Shown piece by piece: positions 37,048-47,258 of a stretch of DNA of 64,000 bases. A model generated the notes under the pieces. The model did not search any database, was not told the origin of the DNA, and was given only the letters and a program-made list of their open reading frames with translations. Both the position numbers and the translations under genes were made by a program. The stretch covers positions 124,001 through 188,000 of the forward strand of contig NZ_JBHULY010000039.1 in assembly GCF_042684665.1 (NCBI RefSeq), written 5' to 3'. The DNA comes from Jejuia rubra. GTDB taxonomy: Bacteria; Bacteroidota; Bacteroidia; Flavobacteriales; Flavobacteriaceae. Positions within the stretch are counted from its first letter, which is position 1; each line of letters opens with the position of its first letter.

Positions 37048-37108
37048 ATTTTGTGGCTATACATTGGCTTAAATTAATAACAATTATACTGACTATTAAA
37101 CTAAAAGA

Positions 37109-40100
37109 ATGTTAAAACTAAAACTCAAAATGAAACAAAAAATTAAAAGACAATTTCCTGTCTTTGGGTTTGTATTAATGCTTACGCTGTTGTTATCCAG
37201 TTTTTCAAGTGTTAATCTTCATGCACAGGAAAAGATTTCTGGTGTTGTTACAGATGGAGGTGGGATACCCTTACCAGGTGTAAGTGTGATTCAAAAAGGC
37301 ACCACTCGAGGAGCATCAACAGATTTTGACGGGAACTATTCTCTTGAATTAACCCTAGGTGAGAAAACTTTAGTGTTTTCTTATATAGGTTTTAAAACAG
37401 TGGAAATTTCGGTAAACGGGCAAACAACAATCAATGTAAGTCTAGAAGAAGATGTTGCAGCGCTTGACGAAGTCGTTATTGTAGGTTATGGTACTCAGAA
37501 AAAAGAGAGTGTTGTAGCAGCCATTACTCAGGTGAAAGGTGAGGATTTGATGGAAAGGACAATGGGTATAGCTAATGTTGAACAAGCATTGCAAGGAAAT
37601 TTACCGGGTGTTACCGCTATACAAGGTAGTGGTGTTCCTGGAGAAGATAATATGAGGATTTTTATTCGTGGTCGAAGTTCATGGAATGGTAATGGCGATC
37701 CTCTTGTGCTTGTGGATGGTGTTAAGAGATCGATGTCCGATATAGATATGAATGATATTGAAAACATATCGGTACTTAAAGATGCTTCCGCTACCGCGGT
37801 TTTTGGTGTTGAAGGCGCTAACGGGGTAGTATTAATTACCACAAAGCGAGGGCAGACAGGAAAAGCGCAACTGTCGCTAACTTTTAATACAACCATTAAG
37901 ACGGTTTCTCAATTACCAGAAAAATTAGATTCTTATGATGGTTTAATAGAAGCAAATAGTGCTATTTTACGAGGGGTAGCTCAAGCCCCCAATACATGGG
38001 AAAATTATACGCCATTGCCTATTGTAGATAAATACCGTAACCCTGCCAGTTTGGAGGAGAGTTATATTTATCCTAATGTGGATTGGGAAGAAGAGTTGTT
38101 GAAAGATTTTGCGCAAGATTATAGGGTTAACTTATCAGTACGTGGTGGTAATAAAACGGCTAAATATTTTGGTAGTTTGGCTTATCAAACCGTAAGTGAT
38201 ATTTTTGATGGTGGAAAATACGATAATGGAAGAGGCTATTTAGGTGAGTATCGATATGATAGATTTAACTTTAGGTCTAATATCGATTTTAATATTACAA
38301 ATACTACTGAGTTGTCTGTTAACCTAGCTGGTTTCTATGGTATTAGGGAGACGCCTGGTGCAATAGGTAATGTTGCTAATGGACTTTACTTAATAGCGCC
38401 AAGTCTTTATACTCCCGTATATCCAGATGGGTTGTATGGAAACCCCTTTAGTTATTTTAATACATACGTAAACTCTGTTGAGACTTTACAGGCTAACGGT
38501 TATGATACTTTTAGAACCTTTCGAGTCAATACAGATTTTATACTAAAACAAAAATTGGACTTTATAACTGAAGGCTTGTCTTTTCAAGCACGATTTTCTT
38601 TAGATAATGAACAGAGAAGTCGGCAAGATTTAAATGATGGAGGTGTAACTTATAGGGTTTACAATGGTGATGAAGCGATTCCTCAACCTCCGCGTAACGA
38701 AAATCGATTTGATTTTGTGCGACGACCTTGGAATTTAGAAACTTTAGAAGTTGAGGACAATCGACGCCGACGTAGAATGGTGTATGACTTTTCATTAAAT
38801 TACAACAGGACGTTTGCTGAAAAACACAACCTAACAGCGCTATTCTTGGTTAGGAGACAGGAGTCTGCAAGTGGTAGTGGAGGTCTTAGTGCTTTTCCAA
38901 GATACCGTGAAGACTGGGTAGGAAGGGTGACTTATAACTACGATTCAAGATACTTTTTAGATATTAACGGTGCTTACAATGGTTCTGAAAAATTTGGCCC
39001 AGGATTCCGTTTCGACTTATTCCCTTCTATTGCAGCAGGTTGGACAGTCTCAAATGAAGCCTTTATGGAAAATGCAGATTGGTTAGATAATCTTAAATTC
39101 AGAGGTTCTTATGGTATTGTTGGTGATGATAATTTTGCTGGTAGATGGCGATATATTTCTCGCTGGGAGTCAGGTAATTCTGCGTTTTTAGTGCCAAGTA
39201 CATATCAAGGTAGTGGAGGAAGATCGCCTTACACGTTTTACAGAGAGGCTGTAGTAGGAAATCCAAATCTTCAGTGGGAGTCGGCTACTAAATATAACAT
39301 AGGAGCCGAGTTCTCTTTGTTTAATGGTTTATTAACTGCGGAGTTAGATTATTTTGCAGAAGATCGTGATAATATTGTAATTGTTAGTGATCAAATTAAT
39401 ACACAACCAGATTTCTTTGGGGCAGGTCCTCCAGATATTAATCAAGGTATCGTTGAGATAAGGGGTTATGAGATTGTTCTTGGTTCCAACTATACCTTCG
39501 ATAACGGTATCAATATATTTGGTGATTTTAATTTTACGCAAGCCATAGACAAAATAATACAAAGAGATGATGAAGAATTTGAACTTGATCACCGAAAAGA
39601 TGCTGGTTTTCCAATTAGTCAACAAAGAACAGCCATTCCGGCCGGGATACTGACAAATTGGGACGATGTTTATATGTCAACACCAAAAGTTGAAGATCAA
39701 AATTTAACACGTGTAGGGTATTATGATGTTATGGATTTTGATGGAAACGGTATTTACGATGTTTTTGATAATGCACCTTTTGGTTATCCATCTCAACCGC
39801 AAAGAAACTGGAGTGCTACGCTAGGGGCCCGTTACAAAGGTTTCAGTATTTCAGCGCAGTTGTATGGTACTCAGAATGCGTCTAGATTGTTCAGTAACCA
39901 AACTTTTGGTAATTCAACACCTTTAATCTTTACGCAGGATTTAGATTATTGGACTGTAGATACCCCAAATAATACAGATACACAGCCATCATTTGGAGTT
40001 CCAGGTGATACAAATCCCAGAGATAACTGGTTGGATATGTCATTAACAAGGCTTAGAGCGGTTTCTTTAACTTATGATATACCAAAAGAGTTTTGTGAAA

Positions 40101-40276
40101 AACTTGGGCTGAAGAAACTTCAAATTTTTGCAAATGGAAATAACCTGTACTTATGGTCTAACATGCCCGATGATAGAGAGTTTAACACGGGTGGAGCAAA
40201 CCAAGGTGCAGGACAGTCAAGAGGGGATTATCCTACCTTAAAAAGTTATAACTTTGGTTTTAATATGAACTTTTAA
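37109..40276 (+). CDS. SusC/RagA-family TonB-dependent outer-membrane transporter (first of two)
   Basis: A 1055-residue outer-membrane transporter for oligosaccharides. A signal peptide ends near LHAQ; then comes a carboxypeptidase-like regulatory domain (ISGVVTDGGGIPLPGVSV) and the canonical SusC plug entry DEVVIVGYGTQKKESVVAAI. RGRSSWNGNGDPLVLVDGV belongs to the plug, and the rest is a 22-strand-type barrel ending in YNFGFNMNF. It starts the operon under operator site 3, with its SusD partner 11 bp downstream. Confidence 0.96.
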   Translation: MLKLKLKMKQKIKRQFPVFGFVLMLTLLLSSFSSVNLHAQEKISGVVTDGGGIPLPGVSVIQKGTTRGASTDFDGNYSLELTLGEKTLVFSYIGFKTVEISVNGQTTINVSLEEDVAALDEVVIVGYGTQKKESVVAAITQVKGEDLMERTMGIANVEQALQGNLPGVTAIQGSGVPGEDNMRIFIRGRSSWNGNGDPLVLVDGVKRSMSDIDMNDIENISVLKDASATAVFGVEGANGVVLITTKRGQTGKAQLSLTFNTTIKTVSQLPEKLDSYDGLIEANSAILRGVAQAPNTWENYTPLPIVDKYRNPASLEESYIYPNVDWEEELLKDFAQDYRVNLSVRGGNKTAKYFGSLAYQTVSDIFDGGKYDNGRGYLGEYRYDRFNFRSNIDFNITNTTELSVNLAGFYGIRETPGAIGNVANGLYLIAPSLYTPVYPDGLYGNPFSYFNTYVNSVETLQANGYDTFRTFRVNTDFILKQKLDFITEGLSFQARFSLDNEQRSRQDLNDGGVTYRVYNGDEAIPQPPRNENRFDFVRRPWNLETLEVEDNRRRRRMVYDFSLNYNRTFAEKHNLTALFLVRRQESASGSGGLSAFPRYREDWVGRVTYNYDSRYFLDINGAYNGSEKFGPGFRFDLFPSIAAGWTVSNEAFMENADWLDNLKFRGSYGIVGDDNFAGRWRYISRWESGNSAFLVPSTYQGSGGRSPYTFYREAVVGNPNLQWESATKYNIGAEFSLFNGLLTAELDYFAEDRDNIVIVSDQINTQPDFFGAGPPDINQGIVEIRGYEIVLGSNYTFDNGINIFGDFNFTQAIDKIIQRDDEEFELDHRKDAGFPISQQRTAIPAGILTNWDDVYMSTPKVEDQNLTRVGYYDVMDFDGNGIYDVFDNAPFGYPSQPQRNWSATLGARYKGFSISAQLYGTQNASRLFSNQTFGNSTPLIFTQDLDYWTVDTPNNTDTQPSFGVPGDTNPRDNWLDMSLTRLRAVSLTYDIPKEFCEKLGLKKLQIFANGNNLYLWSNMPDDREFNTGGANQGAGQSRGDYPTLKSYNFGFNMNF

Positions 40277-40287
40277 AAAAAGAAATT

Positions 40288-42219
40288 ATGAAAAGCTATA
40301 AAATAAAAATATTAATAATCTTAGGACTCGTATTCTCATTTTCATGCGAGGACTATTTAGATGTGGCACCAGAGTCACTCATAGAAGAAGAAGATGTTTT
40401 TTCAACCTTTAAAAATGCGCAAGGTTTCGTTGAAGAAATGTATTCCTTAGTGGTGTCTTATGAACAGCAAACGCATACCTTTCAAGATTTTCTTTTGGGT
40501 GATGATGGGTTTGTGGATAGACCTACAAAAGCAAGTGGTGATATTGATGCGGGAAGGTTCTTTAGCGTTATAACTGATAATTTTTGTTACTTAAATAACC
40601 ACTATCAAGTTCCTTACGGAACAAACAGAGGAGACGCAAGACCTGGTGGAGGGACTTATCAAGGGGGGGCTAATGTCACTAGTACTAATGCTTTCAATGA
40701 GCAAAGACCTGGTTTATATAGTGGTAGCTTATTTGGTATCCGTAAAGCTAATATTGTAATTGCTAATATTGATTTAATGGTAAATGCCACCCAAGCCGAA
40801 AAAGATGTTATTCTTGGGCAAGCTTATTTTTTTAGAGCGTTTTTCCATAATGAGATTATGAAATTTTGGGGGCGCTATCCATATATAGATAAAGTTTTAA
40901 TAGATGATTTTAAACTACCACGTCCAGAGACCTATAGAGAAGTTGCTTTATTAGCTAACGAAGATTACAAAAGAGCCATTGAATTGTTGCCCGTAGATTG
41001 GGATAATGAGCCTTATGGACAACTAACACGTGGTGATAATAAGGGTAGGCTTACTAAAGGAACGGCGTATGCTTTTCAAGGTAAAAACTTACTTTTAGCG
41101 GCGAGCCCCTTAATGAAAGGTAACAATGTTAGTATAAATACATATGACTATGATACAGAGTTATGTGATATGGCAGTTGAAGCTTTTTCAGGAGCTCTTA
41201 AATTAGCCGATCAAGGACGTTATCGTTTAGCTTCGACATTGGACGAATTAGATGATGTGTTTTGGAGATCACCAGCACCTGGAGCATGGCCAGGAAGTAC
41301 AGAATTTATGTTCGCTGCTACCGGGGGTAATAGAGTACAAGCTACAAGATTTATGACATCGGGAGTAAATCGAGCTATCCACACCACTAGTAATGGATTT
41401 GAAGTTATTAGTCCTACACACAATTTTATCCATAACAATTTTGGTATGGCTAACGGACTTTCTATAGAGGACGACATTAGTGGTGCTTACGGACCAACAT
41501 TGTACGACCCTACTAAGCCTTTTGAAAATCGTGATCCACGTTTTTACAAATGGCATATTATTGATGGTGATGTTATAGATCCTGGAGCTGACGATCCGCA
41601 TAAAACAGCCCAGCTTTGGTTTGAATCTTCTACTACTAAAGGTGTTCATCGTAGTACTAATGCTGAAAACCTCAAAATAGTAAATAATACAGGGTATATG
41701 TGGACTAAATTTTACCCTAAAGTGGACGGTAAATATAATACCATATGGAATCCTATTATAAGTCAATACATTGGAGTTAGACTGCATATGAGACTAACAG
41801 ATGTGTATTTAATGTATGCTGAAGCATTACATGCATCTAAGGGAGCAACCACAGCACCGGCTTCTTACAGCTTAACTGCTGAGGGGGCTATTAATTTATT
41901 CCGTGATCGAGCGGGTATTCCTAATGTACACCCTAGTATAGTTTCGGATAACAATAAGTTTATGGATGAACTAAGAAGAGAAAGAGCTGTTGAATTAAGT
42001 TATGAAGCACATAGATGGGTAGATATTAGACGATGGGGAGTAGCTCATTTGGATAAATACAAAAGAAAATTGGCCTTAGATTTTCCACAAGACAGAAGTA
42101 ATTTTACAGAAACACTTCTTGTAGAAAGAATTTGTGAGTTTCCTAAGCATTATTGGTTACCATTCCCTCCGGGGCAAACACTTATTTACGCAGGTTTCCC
42201 TCAAAACCCGGGGTGGTAG
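40288..42219 (+). CDS. SusD/RagB-family glycan-binding lipoprotein (partner of first SusC)
   Basis: Lipobox FSFSC with acylated Cys20 is followed by EDYLDVAPESLI, a typical SusD start. The helical TPR-like core contains GQAYFFRAFFHNEIMKFWG, and the C-terminal region has ELRRERAVELSYEAHRWVDIRRWG, a strong family signature. At 643 residues it is on the long side. It sits on the cell surface as the lid of its SusC transporter. Confidence 0.95.
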   Translation: MKSYKIKILIILGLVFSFSCEDYLDVAPESLIEEEDVFSTFKNAQGFVEEMYSLVVSYEQQTHTFQDFLLGDDGFVDRPTKASGDIDAGRFFSVITDNFCYLNNHYQVPYGTNRGDARPGGGTYQGGANVTSTNAFNEQRPGLYSGSLFGIRKANIVIANIDLMVNATQAEKDVILGQAYFFRAFFHNEIMKFWGRYPYIDKVLIDDFKLPRPETYREVALLANEDYKRAIELLPVDWDNEPYGQLTRGDNKGRLTKGTAYAFQGKNLLLAASPLMKGNNVSINTYDYDTELCDMAVEAFSGALKLADQGRYRLASTLDELDDVFWRSPAPGAWPGSTEFMFAATGGNRVQATRFMTSGVNRAIHTTSNGFEVISPTHNFIHNNFGMANGLSIEDDISGAYGPTLYDPTKPFENRDPRFYKWHIIDGDVIDPGADDPHKTAQLWFESSTTKGVHRSTNAENLKIVNNTGYMWTKFYPKVDGKYNTIWNPIISQYIGVRLHMRLTDVYLMYAEALHASKGATTAPASYSLTAEGAINLFRDRAGIPNVHPSIVSDNNKFMDELRRERAVELSYEAHRWVDIRRWGVAHLDKYKRKLALDFPQDRSNFTETLLVERICEFPKHYWLPFPPGQTLIYAGFPQNPGW

Positions 42220-42257
42220 TCTTGTACAATTCGCTTTAATTAATATAAAGAAAAAAA

Positions 42258-45200
42258 ATGAAGATAAATAAATTATATAGGTTGTTTACTCTAGTTAGCT
42301 TAATGTTGTTTTGCTTTTGTAATGTTACAATGGCTCAAACAGATGATGGTACAGAGATAGAAGCAACCGTGGTTGATGAACAAGGTAACCCCATAAGCGG
42401 TGTTAAGGTTTTTGGACCTAAAGGAAGTAAGACATCTTCTGATGTTAACGGACAGTTCAAAATGAATCTAAAAGATGACGAGTCGTCCATTGTCCTTGAA
42501 AAAAGGGGGTATGCATCGGAGATTATTGATGTTTTTGATGTAGTAGGCAATATTACCATGCGGAAATCTCCTTTCCTCGCTTCGGAAGATGACGAATTAA
42601 AGATGGGAGTTGCTACTAAAGATAGGCGTTATGCTATTGGAGCAATATCGTCAATTAACACAAAGGACCGATTGACTTATGACAACACGCAATTTGTGAG
42701 AAATTACATTACAGGATTAATGTTGGGTGTAAGAGGTTCTGATAATATTAGGGGTATTGGTAACGCTGTTTTTGTTATTGATGGTGTACTAGGTCGTGAT
42801 CCTAACATCCTAAACATGGAAGAGGTGGAGCAGATAACAGTGCTAAGAGATGCTAATGCTGTTGCGCTTTATGGAAGTCAAGGAAGAAATGGTGTTATTG
42901 TTATTAACACCAAGCGTGGAAAAGCCAATAAAAGAGAAGTTAATGTTAATATTCGTTCTGCTATTGGTACTCCTGTTTCTTTGCCTAGATATTTAGGTGC
43001 GGTACCTTACATGCAACTTTTTAATGAAGCTCTGGATAACGATGGTGCAGCCATAAATGATGGACGAAGGTTTTCAAACGACCTTATTCGAAATACCTTT
43101 AATGGCGTAAATAAGTACAGATACCCAGATGTGGATTTATATTCAACGGAATTCGTGCAACCTTTTGTGAATTCTACACAAATTATAACTGAGTTTTCTG
43201 GTGGGAATGATAAGAATCAGTACTATGTTAATGTGGGTTGGAGTCGTAACGAAGCTTGGGTAGATCTAAATGATGATATCAATGCAGGCACAGACCGTTT
43301 TAATGTAAGAGGTAACATAGATTTTAAAGTAAACGATTGGATTACTAGTAGTATAGATGGTATTGCGATTATAAGTACGCAAAAGTCATCTAGAACGGAT
43401 TTTTTGGACGCAGCTACTTCTGTAAGACCTCATGAATATTCGCCGTTTTTGCCTATAGATCTTATAGACACCAGTGACCCTACAGTAGCAGGACAGTTGC
43501 TGGCAGCGCGTACTTTTAATGGAATGCTTTTAGGAACTTCAATACAACAAGGGGCAAGATATCTTAATAATGAGGATGGTAATAATGATGCATTTGATCC
43601 AACTTCAACGCAAAGAGCCCCAGTGGCACTAGCCATTGCCGGTGGGTATGAAAATACGGTATTTCGTTCTACACAGTTTAACAACACCATCAATTTTGAT
43701 CTGGATAGGGTAACAAAAGGGTTGTCTGCTAAAACCTATTTAAGTTTTGATTTTTACGATTCTTATAATGCAACAATTTTGAACCAATTTAAAACCTATG
43801 TTCCAGGTTGGGAGGGCGATAGGATAACCAATTTTGGTGTTGATAACACTGATCCACTAAACCCTGTTGCAGATAATTCGGGTATTTATGGTGAAGACCT
43901 CAAAGATCAAACTGAAAATCTTGATACCAACGGTTTTATATCTCGATTTGGTTTTTATGGACTGATAAATTACGATACCACTTTCTATAAGGACCATTCT
44001 TTAAATACCACGGTATTAGGTTTTTATAATTCGCAAAGGCAAAATGATGTTAGGCAAACAGATGTTGATACGCACTTAGGATTACAAATGGCCTATGATT
44101 ACAAAAAGAAACTATTTATAGATTTTACTGCAACCTATGCTAATTCAATAAAACTACCAGAAGGAAATAGAGGTGCTTTATCACCAACTTCAGGTATAGC
44201 CTACATTATAAGTGAAGAGAATTTTTTGAAAGACAGCAAATTTATTGATTACCTTAAGTTAAAGGCTTCAGCTGGTATTATAAAGTCAGACCAAGGTATT
44301 AGAGCTCTTAATAATAATGGTACTGTTAATAATAATGCCAGTGCTTACTATTTATATGATTTAAATTATTCTAGAGGAGGTAGATTTATTTGGGCTGATG
44401 GTGATGCTAATTCAAGTTCCAATCAGAGACTAAATGTTTCACAAGGGGAAAATCTTGATTTAACATTTGAAGAGCGTATTGATTTAAATTTAGGTTTCGA
44501 AACGTATTTAATGAATTCACTTTGGATAGAGGCTAATTACTTTAGGACAGAACTTGACAAGCAATTGGCATTCTTACAAGCGCAATATCCTTCTTTTTAT
44601 AATGCGTTCAGACCATATAGCAATTTTAATGAGAACTTATACACTGGTTTTGAACTAGGGATGAATTTTAAAAAGTCCTTTAACGATGTTTCGGTAAGTA
44701 TAGGTGCCAATGTTTTGTATAGCCAAACAGAAGCTATACAACGATCAGAGATTAATGAGTTTGATTACCGAAATAGAGTTGGAAGAGAATTGTCTTCTAT
44801 TTTTGGATTAGTGGACCAAGGTTTTTATGCTGAAACAGATTTCACTACAGATGTAAACGGTAATAGAGTTTTAAATGCCGGTTTGCCAGTGCCTCGATTT
44901 GGTAGAGTTCAGCCAGGAGACATAAAATATGCAGATCAAAATGGTGATGGCAATATTGATCAAGACGATCAAGTGGAGATTGGGCAAACTGCTAGCCCAT
45001 GGACATATGGTATTAACCTAAACTTAAACTATAAAAGATTCAATTTATTTGTTTTAGGAACTGGACAAACAGGAGCTGTCGGTGATAAGTTAGATGATGA
45101 TTTTAACGAATATTATTCAGTTGATGGTAATGATAAATACTCAGAAGTTGTTTTAGGACGATGGACGCCAGAAACAGCAAGTACGGCAACGTATCCAAGA

Positions 45201-45464
45201 CTATCGGCGGGTACAAATCAAAATAATTTTAGAAGATCTACATTTTGGTTGTACGATAACAGTTTCTTTAATATTAGTCGCGCTCAGTTAACCTATGAAT
45301 TTACGGACGCTTTATGCGATAAGATAGGAGTTGAAGATTTTAGCTTGAATTTTCAAGGTACCAATCTTATTGAGGTAGCTGAAAATAGAGATGTTCGTCA
45401 ATTAAGAATTGGAAGGACACCTCTAACTAGAACTTATACGCTTGGTTTGAGAATGTCATTTTAG
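42258..45464 (+). CDS. SusC/RagA-family transporter (second), with divergent N-terminus
   Basis: A 1068-residue TonB-dependent outer-membrane protein. A signal peptide (to about residue 26, VTMAQ) precedes a carboxypeptidase-like domain (EATVVDEQGNPISGVKV). The plug is recognisable (VFVIDGVLGRDPNILNMEEVEQITVLRDA, ALYGSQGRNGVIVI). Unlike the first SusC it lacks the VVVGYGTQ motif; the equivalent stretch reads DDELKMGVATKDRRYAIGAI. A GDIKYADQNGDGNIDQDD calcium-like loop and a normal barrel end (LGLRMSF) are present. It forms a second SusCD pair with the next gene. Confidence 0.93.
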   Translation: MKINKLYRLFTLVSLMLFCFCNVTMAQTDDGTEIEATVVDEQGNPISGVKVFGPKGSKTSSDVNGQFKMNLKDDESSIVLEKRGYASEIIDVFDVVGNITMRKSPFLASEDDELKMGVATKDRRYAIGAISSINTKDRLTYDNTQFVRNYITGLMLGVRGSDNIRGIGNAVFVIDGVLGRDPNILNMEEVEQITVLRDANAVALYGSQGRNGVIVINTKRGKANKREVNVNIRSAIGTPVSLPRYLGAVPYMQLFNEALDNDGAAINDGRRFSNDLIRNTFNGVNKYRYPDVDLYSTEFVQPFVNSTQIITEFSGGNDKNQYYVNVGWSRNEAWVDLNDDINAGTDRFNVRGNIDFKVNDWITSSIDGIAIISTQKSSRTDFLDAATSVRPHEYSPFLPIDLIDTSDPTVAGQLLAARTFNGMLLGTSIQQGARYLNNEDGNNDAFDPTSTQRAPVALAIAGGYENTVFRSTQFNNTINFDLDRVTKGLSAKTYLSFDFYDSYNATILNQFKTYVPGWEGDRITNFGVDNTDPLNPVADNSGIYGEDLKDQTENLDTNGFISRFGFYGLINYDTTFYKDHSLNTTVLGFYNSQRQNDVRQTDVDTHLGLQMAYDYKKKLFIDFTATYANSIKLPEGNRGALSPTSGIAYIISEENFLKDSKFIDYLKLKASAGIIKSDQGIRALNNNGTVNNNASAYYLYDLNYSRGGRFIWADGDANSSSNQRLNVSQGENLDLTFEERIDLNLGFETYLMNSLWIEANYFRTELDKQLAFLQAQYPSFYNAFRPYSNFNENLYTGFELGMNFKKSFNDVSVSIGANVLYSQTEAIQRSEINEFDYRNRVGRELSSIFGLVDQGFYAETDFTTDVNGNRVLNAGLPVPRFGRVQPGDIKYADQNGDGNIDQDDQVEIGQTASPWTYGINLNLNYKRFNLFVLGTGQTGAVGDKLDDDFNEYYSVDGNDKYSEVVLGRWTPETASTATYPRLSAGTNQNNFRRSTFWLYDNSFFNISRAQLTYEFTDALCDKIGVEDFSLNFQGTNLIEVAENRDVRQLRIGRTPLTRTYTLGLRMSF

Positions 45465-45491
45465 TATAATTAGAAAATTAAGATAAATAAA

Positions 45492-47219
45492 ATGAAAAAT
45501 TTAATAAAATATATATTGATTGTGTTGGTGTTCACTGGCATGATTGCCTGCGATACCCTGGAGCCTATTGATGAAAACAGGTGGGATTTTGAAGATGTAG
45601 CTACGAATCCGGATTTTGCGGAAGGTGTATTATTAAATGGATATAATGGTTTGGTAAATCAATATTCATTTTCTGAAGGAGCTACTGATGATGCTGTTAA
45701 TAATGTTTTGGACAACGATTATAAACGAATGGCTCTTGGCGAGTTAAACGCATGGTTTAACCCTGCAGCGCGTTGGGCTAGGTATGAACAGGTATTTTGG
45801 GTAAACCGATTCCTAGAAGCTATTGAAACAGGAGAAACACGATGGAGCACAGACACATTAACTAACACAATGTTTGAAATGCGCATGAAAGGAGAGGCTT
45901 TGGCCTTAAGAGGATTGCATCATTTTTATGTACTTCAAGCCCATGCTGGTGTAGGTGAATCTGGAGAATTGCTAGGTATCCCATACTTTACTAAGTTTAT
46001 CGAACCTGAGGGTAACTTTAATGTACCACGATTATCATTTGAAGCTTCTGTTCAGGCTATTATAGCAGATTTTGATGAGGCACTTAATTTATTACCAACA
46101 GATTATGGATTACCATTAGCAGAAGTAGATCCATGGTATTCGGAGTTAGAAAATTTTGATTATGATAAATATGGAATAGTAAATGATAACTTTTTTAATT
46201 TACGTCTTTCAGGAAAAATAGTAAGAGCCTTAAAAGCACGTTTGGCACTTTTTGCGGCTAGCCCGGCGTTTTTAGACGATCAAGGGTATTACAGTATCGC
46301 GGCAACTAATGCAGCTCAAGTTTTAAATACTATTGGAGGTGTTTCTGGTTTAGATCCAAATGGTCTTGAATTTTATATATCAGATGATAATATAAGGAGT
46401 AGTGAATCCCTTTGGCGTGCTTCTATAGGAGGTAATACTTTTAACTATGAAAGAAGAATGTTTCCGCCTTCAGTGAATGGAAATGGGGAGATTAACCCAA
46501 CACATAACTTTGTAATGGCATTTCCAATGCAAGACGGATATCCTGCAACTGAAGCTAATGGTTTTGACCCTCAAAACCCTTATGCTAACAGAGACCCTAG
46601 GTTAGAAAAATATGTTGTTGTTAATGGCGCTACTTTTGTAGATGCTACAATTAATACAGGTGTTGGCGGAGGCAATAATAGATTGGATTCTATCCCCGGG
46701 CAGTCAACAACTACAGGGTATTACCTTAAAAAATTATTGCATCCAGGAGTTAGAATAAATAATGATGGAACTGCTCAAGGTAGGAGACATGCCAATGTGT
46801 ATTTTAGATATACTGAATTGTTTTTAATATTAGCAGAAGCAGCTAATGAAATTGGTGGACCTGACTATCAGGTTGATGGTATTACCGCTCGCGACGTAAT
46901 TGCAGCAATACGCAATAGAGCAGGAATTGCACAACCAGATAATTACTTGGCTTCTATTGCCAGTACAGAGGATATGCGAGAGCTTATTAGAAATGAACGT
47001 CGTATAGAACTTAGTTTTGAAGGACACAGGTTTTGGGATATTAGAAGATGGGAACTACCTTTAAATGAATCAGCTAGAGGTTACTTTTTTGACGGAAGTA
47101 ATTATGTTGAGTTACCGTCTGTTGAAATTAGAAATTTCCAACCATTTGCGACTTATATGCCAATTCCAAATGCTGAGACTATAAAATTTCCTGAACTGGA
47201 GCAAAATAATGGCTGGTAG
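45492..47219 (+). CDS. SusD/RagB-family lipoprotein (partner of second SusC)
   Basis: A 575-residue lipoprotein with lipobox GMIAC. Family features are KGEALALRGLHHFYVLQAHAG in the helical core and ELIRNERRIELSFEGHRFWDIRRWE near the C-terminus. It follows the second SusC by 27 bp. Two SusCD pairs in one operon suggest uptake of two oligosaccharide classes, for example differing in sulfation or size; this is inference. Confidence 0.95.
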   Translation: MKNLIKYILIVLVFTGMIACDTLEPIDENRWDFEDVATNPDFAEGVLLNGYNGLVNQYSFSEGATDDAVNNVLDNDYKRMALGELNAWFNPAARWARYEQVFWVNRFLEAIETGETRWSTDTLTNTMFEMRMKGEALALRGLHHFYVLQAHAGVGESGELLGIPYFTKFIEPEGNFNVPRLSFEASVQAIIADFDEALNLLPTDYGLPLAEVDPWYSELENFDYDKYGIVNDNFFNLRLSGKIVRALKARLALFAASPAFLDDQGYYSIAATNAAQVLNTIGGVSGLDPNGLEFYISDDNIRSSESLWRASIGGNTFNYERRMFPPSVNGNGEINPTHNFVMAFPMQDGYPATEANGFDPQNPYANRDPRLEKYVVVNGATFVDATINTGVGGGNNRLDSIPGQSTTTGYYLKKLLHPGVRINNDGTAQGRRHANVYFRYTELFLILAEAANEIGGPDYQVDGITARDVIAAIRNRAGIAQPDNYLASIASTEDMRELIRNERRIELSFEGHRFWDIRRWELPLNESARGYFFDGSNYVELPSVEIRNFQPFATYMPIPNAETIKFPELEQNNGW

Positions 47220-47258
47220 GACAAATGTATATTTTATAAGAATTAAAAAATATTAGAC

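Noticed and set aside
41269..41787. 172-residue minus-strand ORF within the first SusD gene
   Set aside because: Antisense shadow of a clear SusD coding region, with no recognisable domain.
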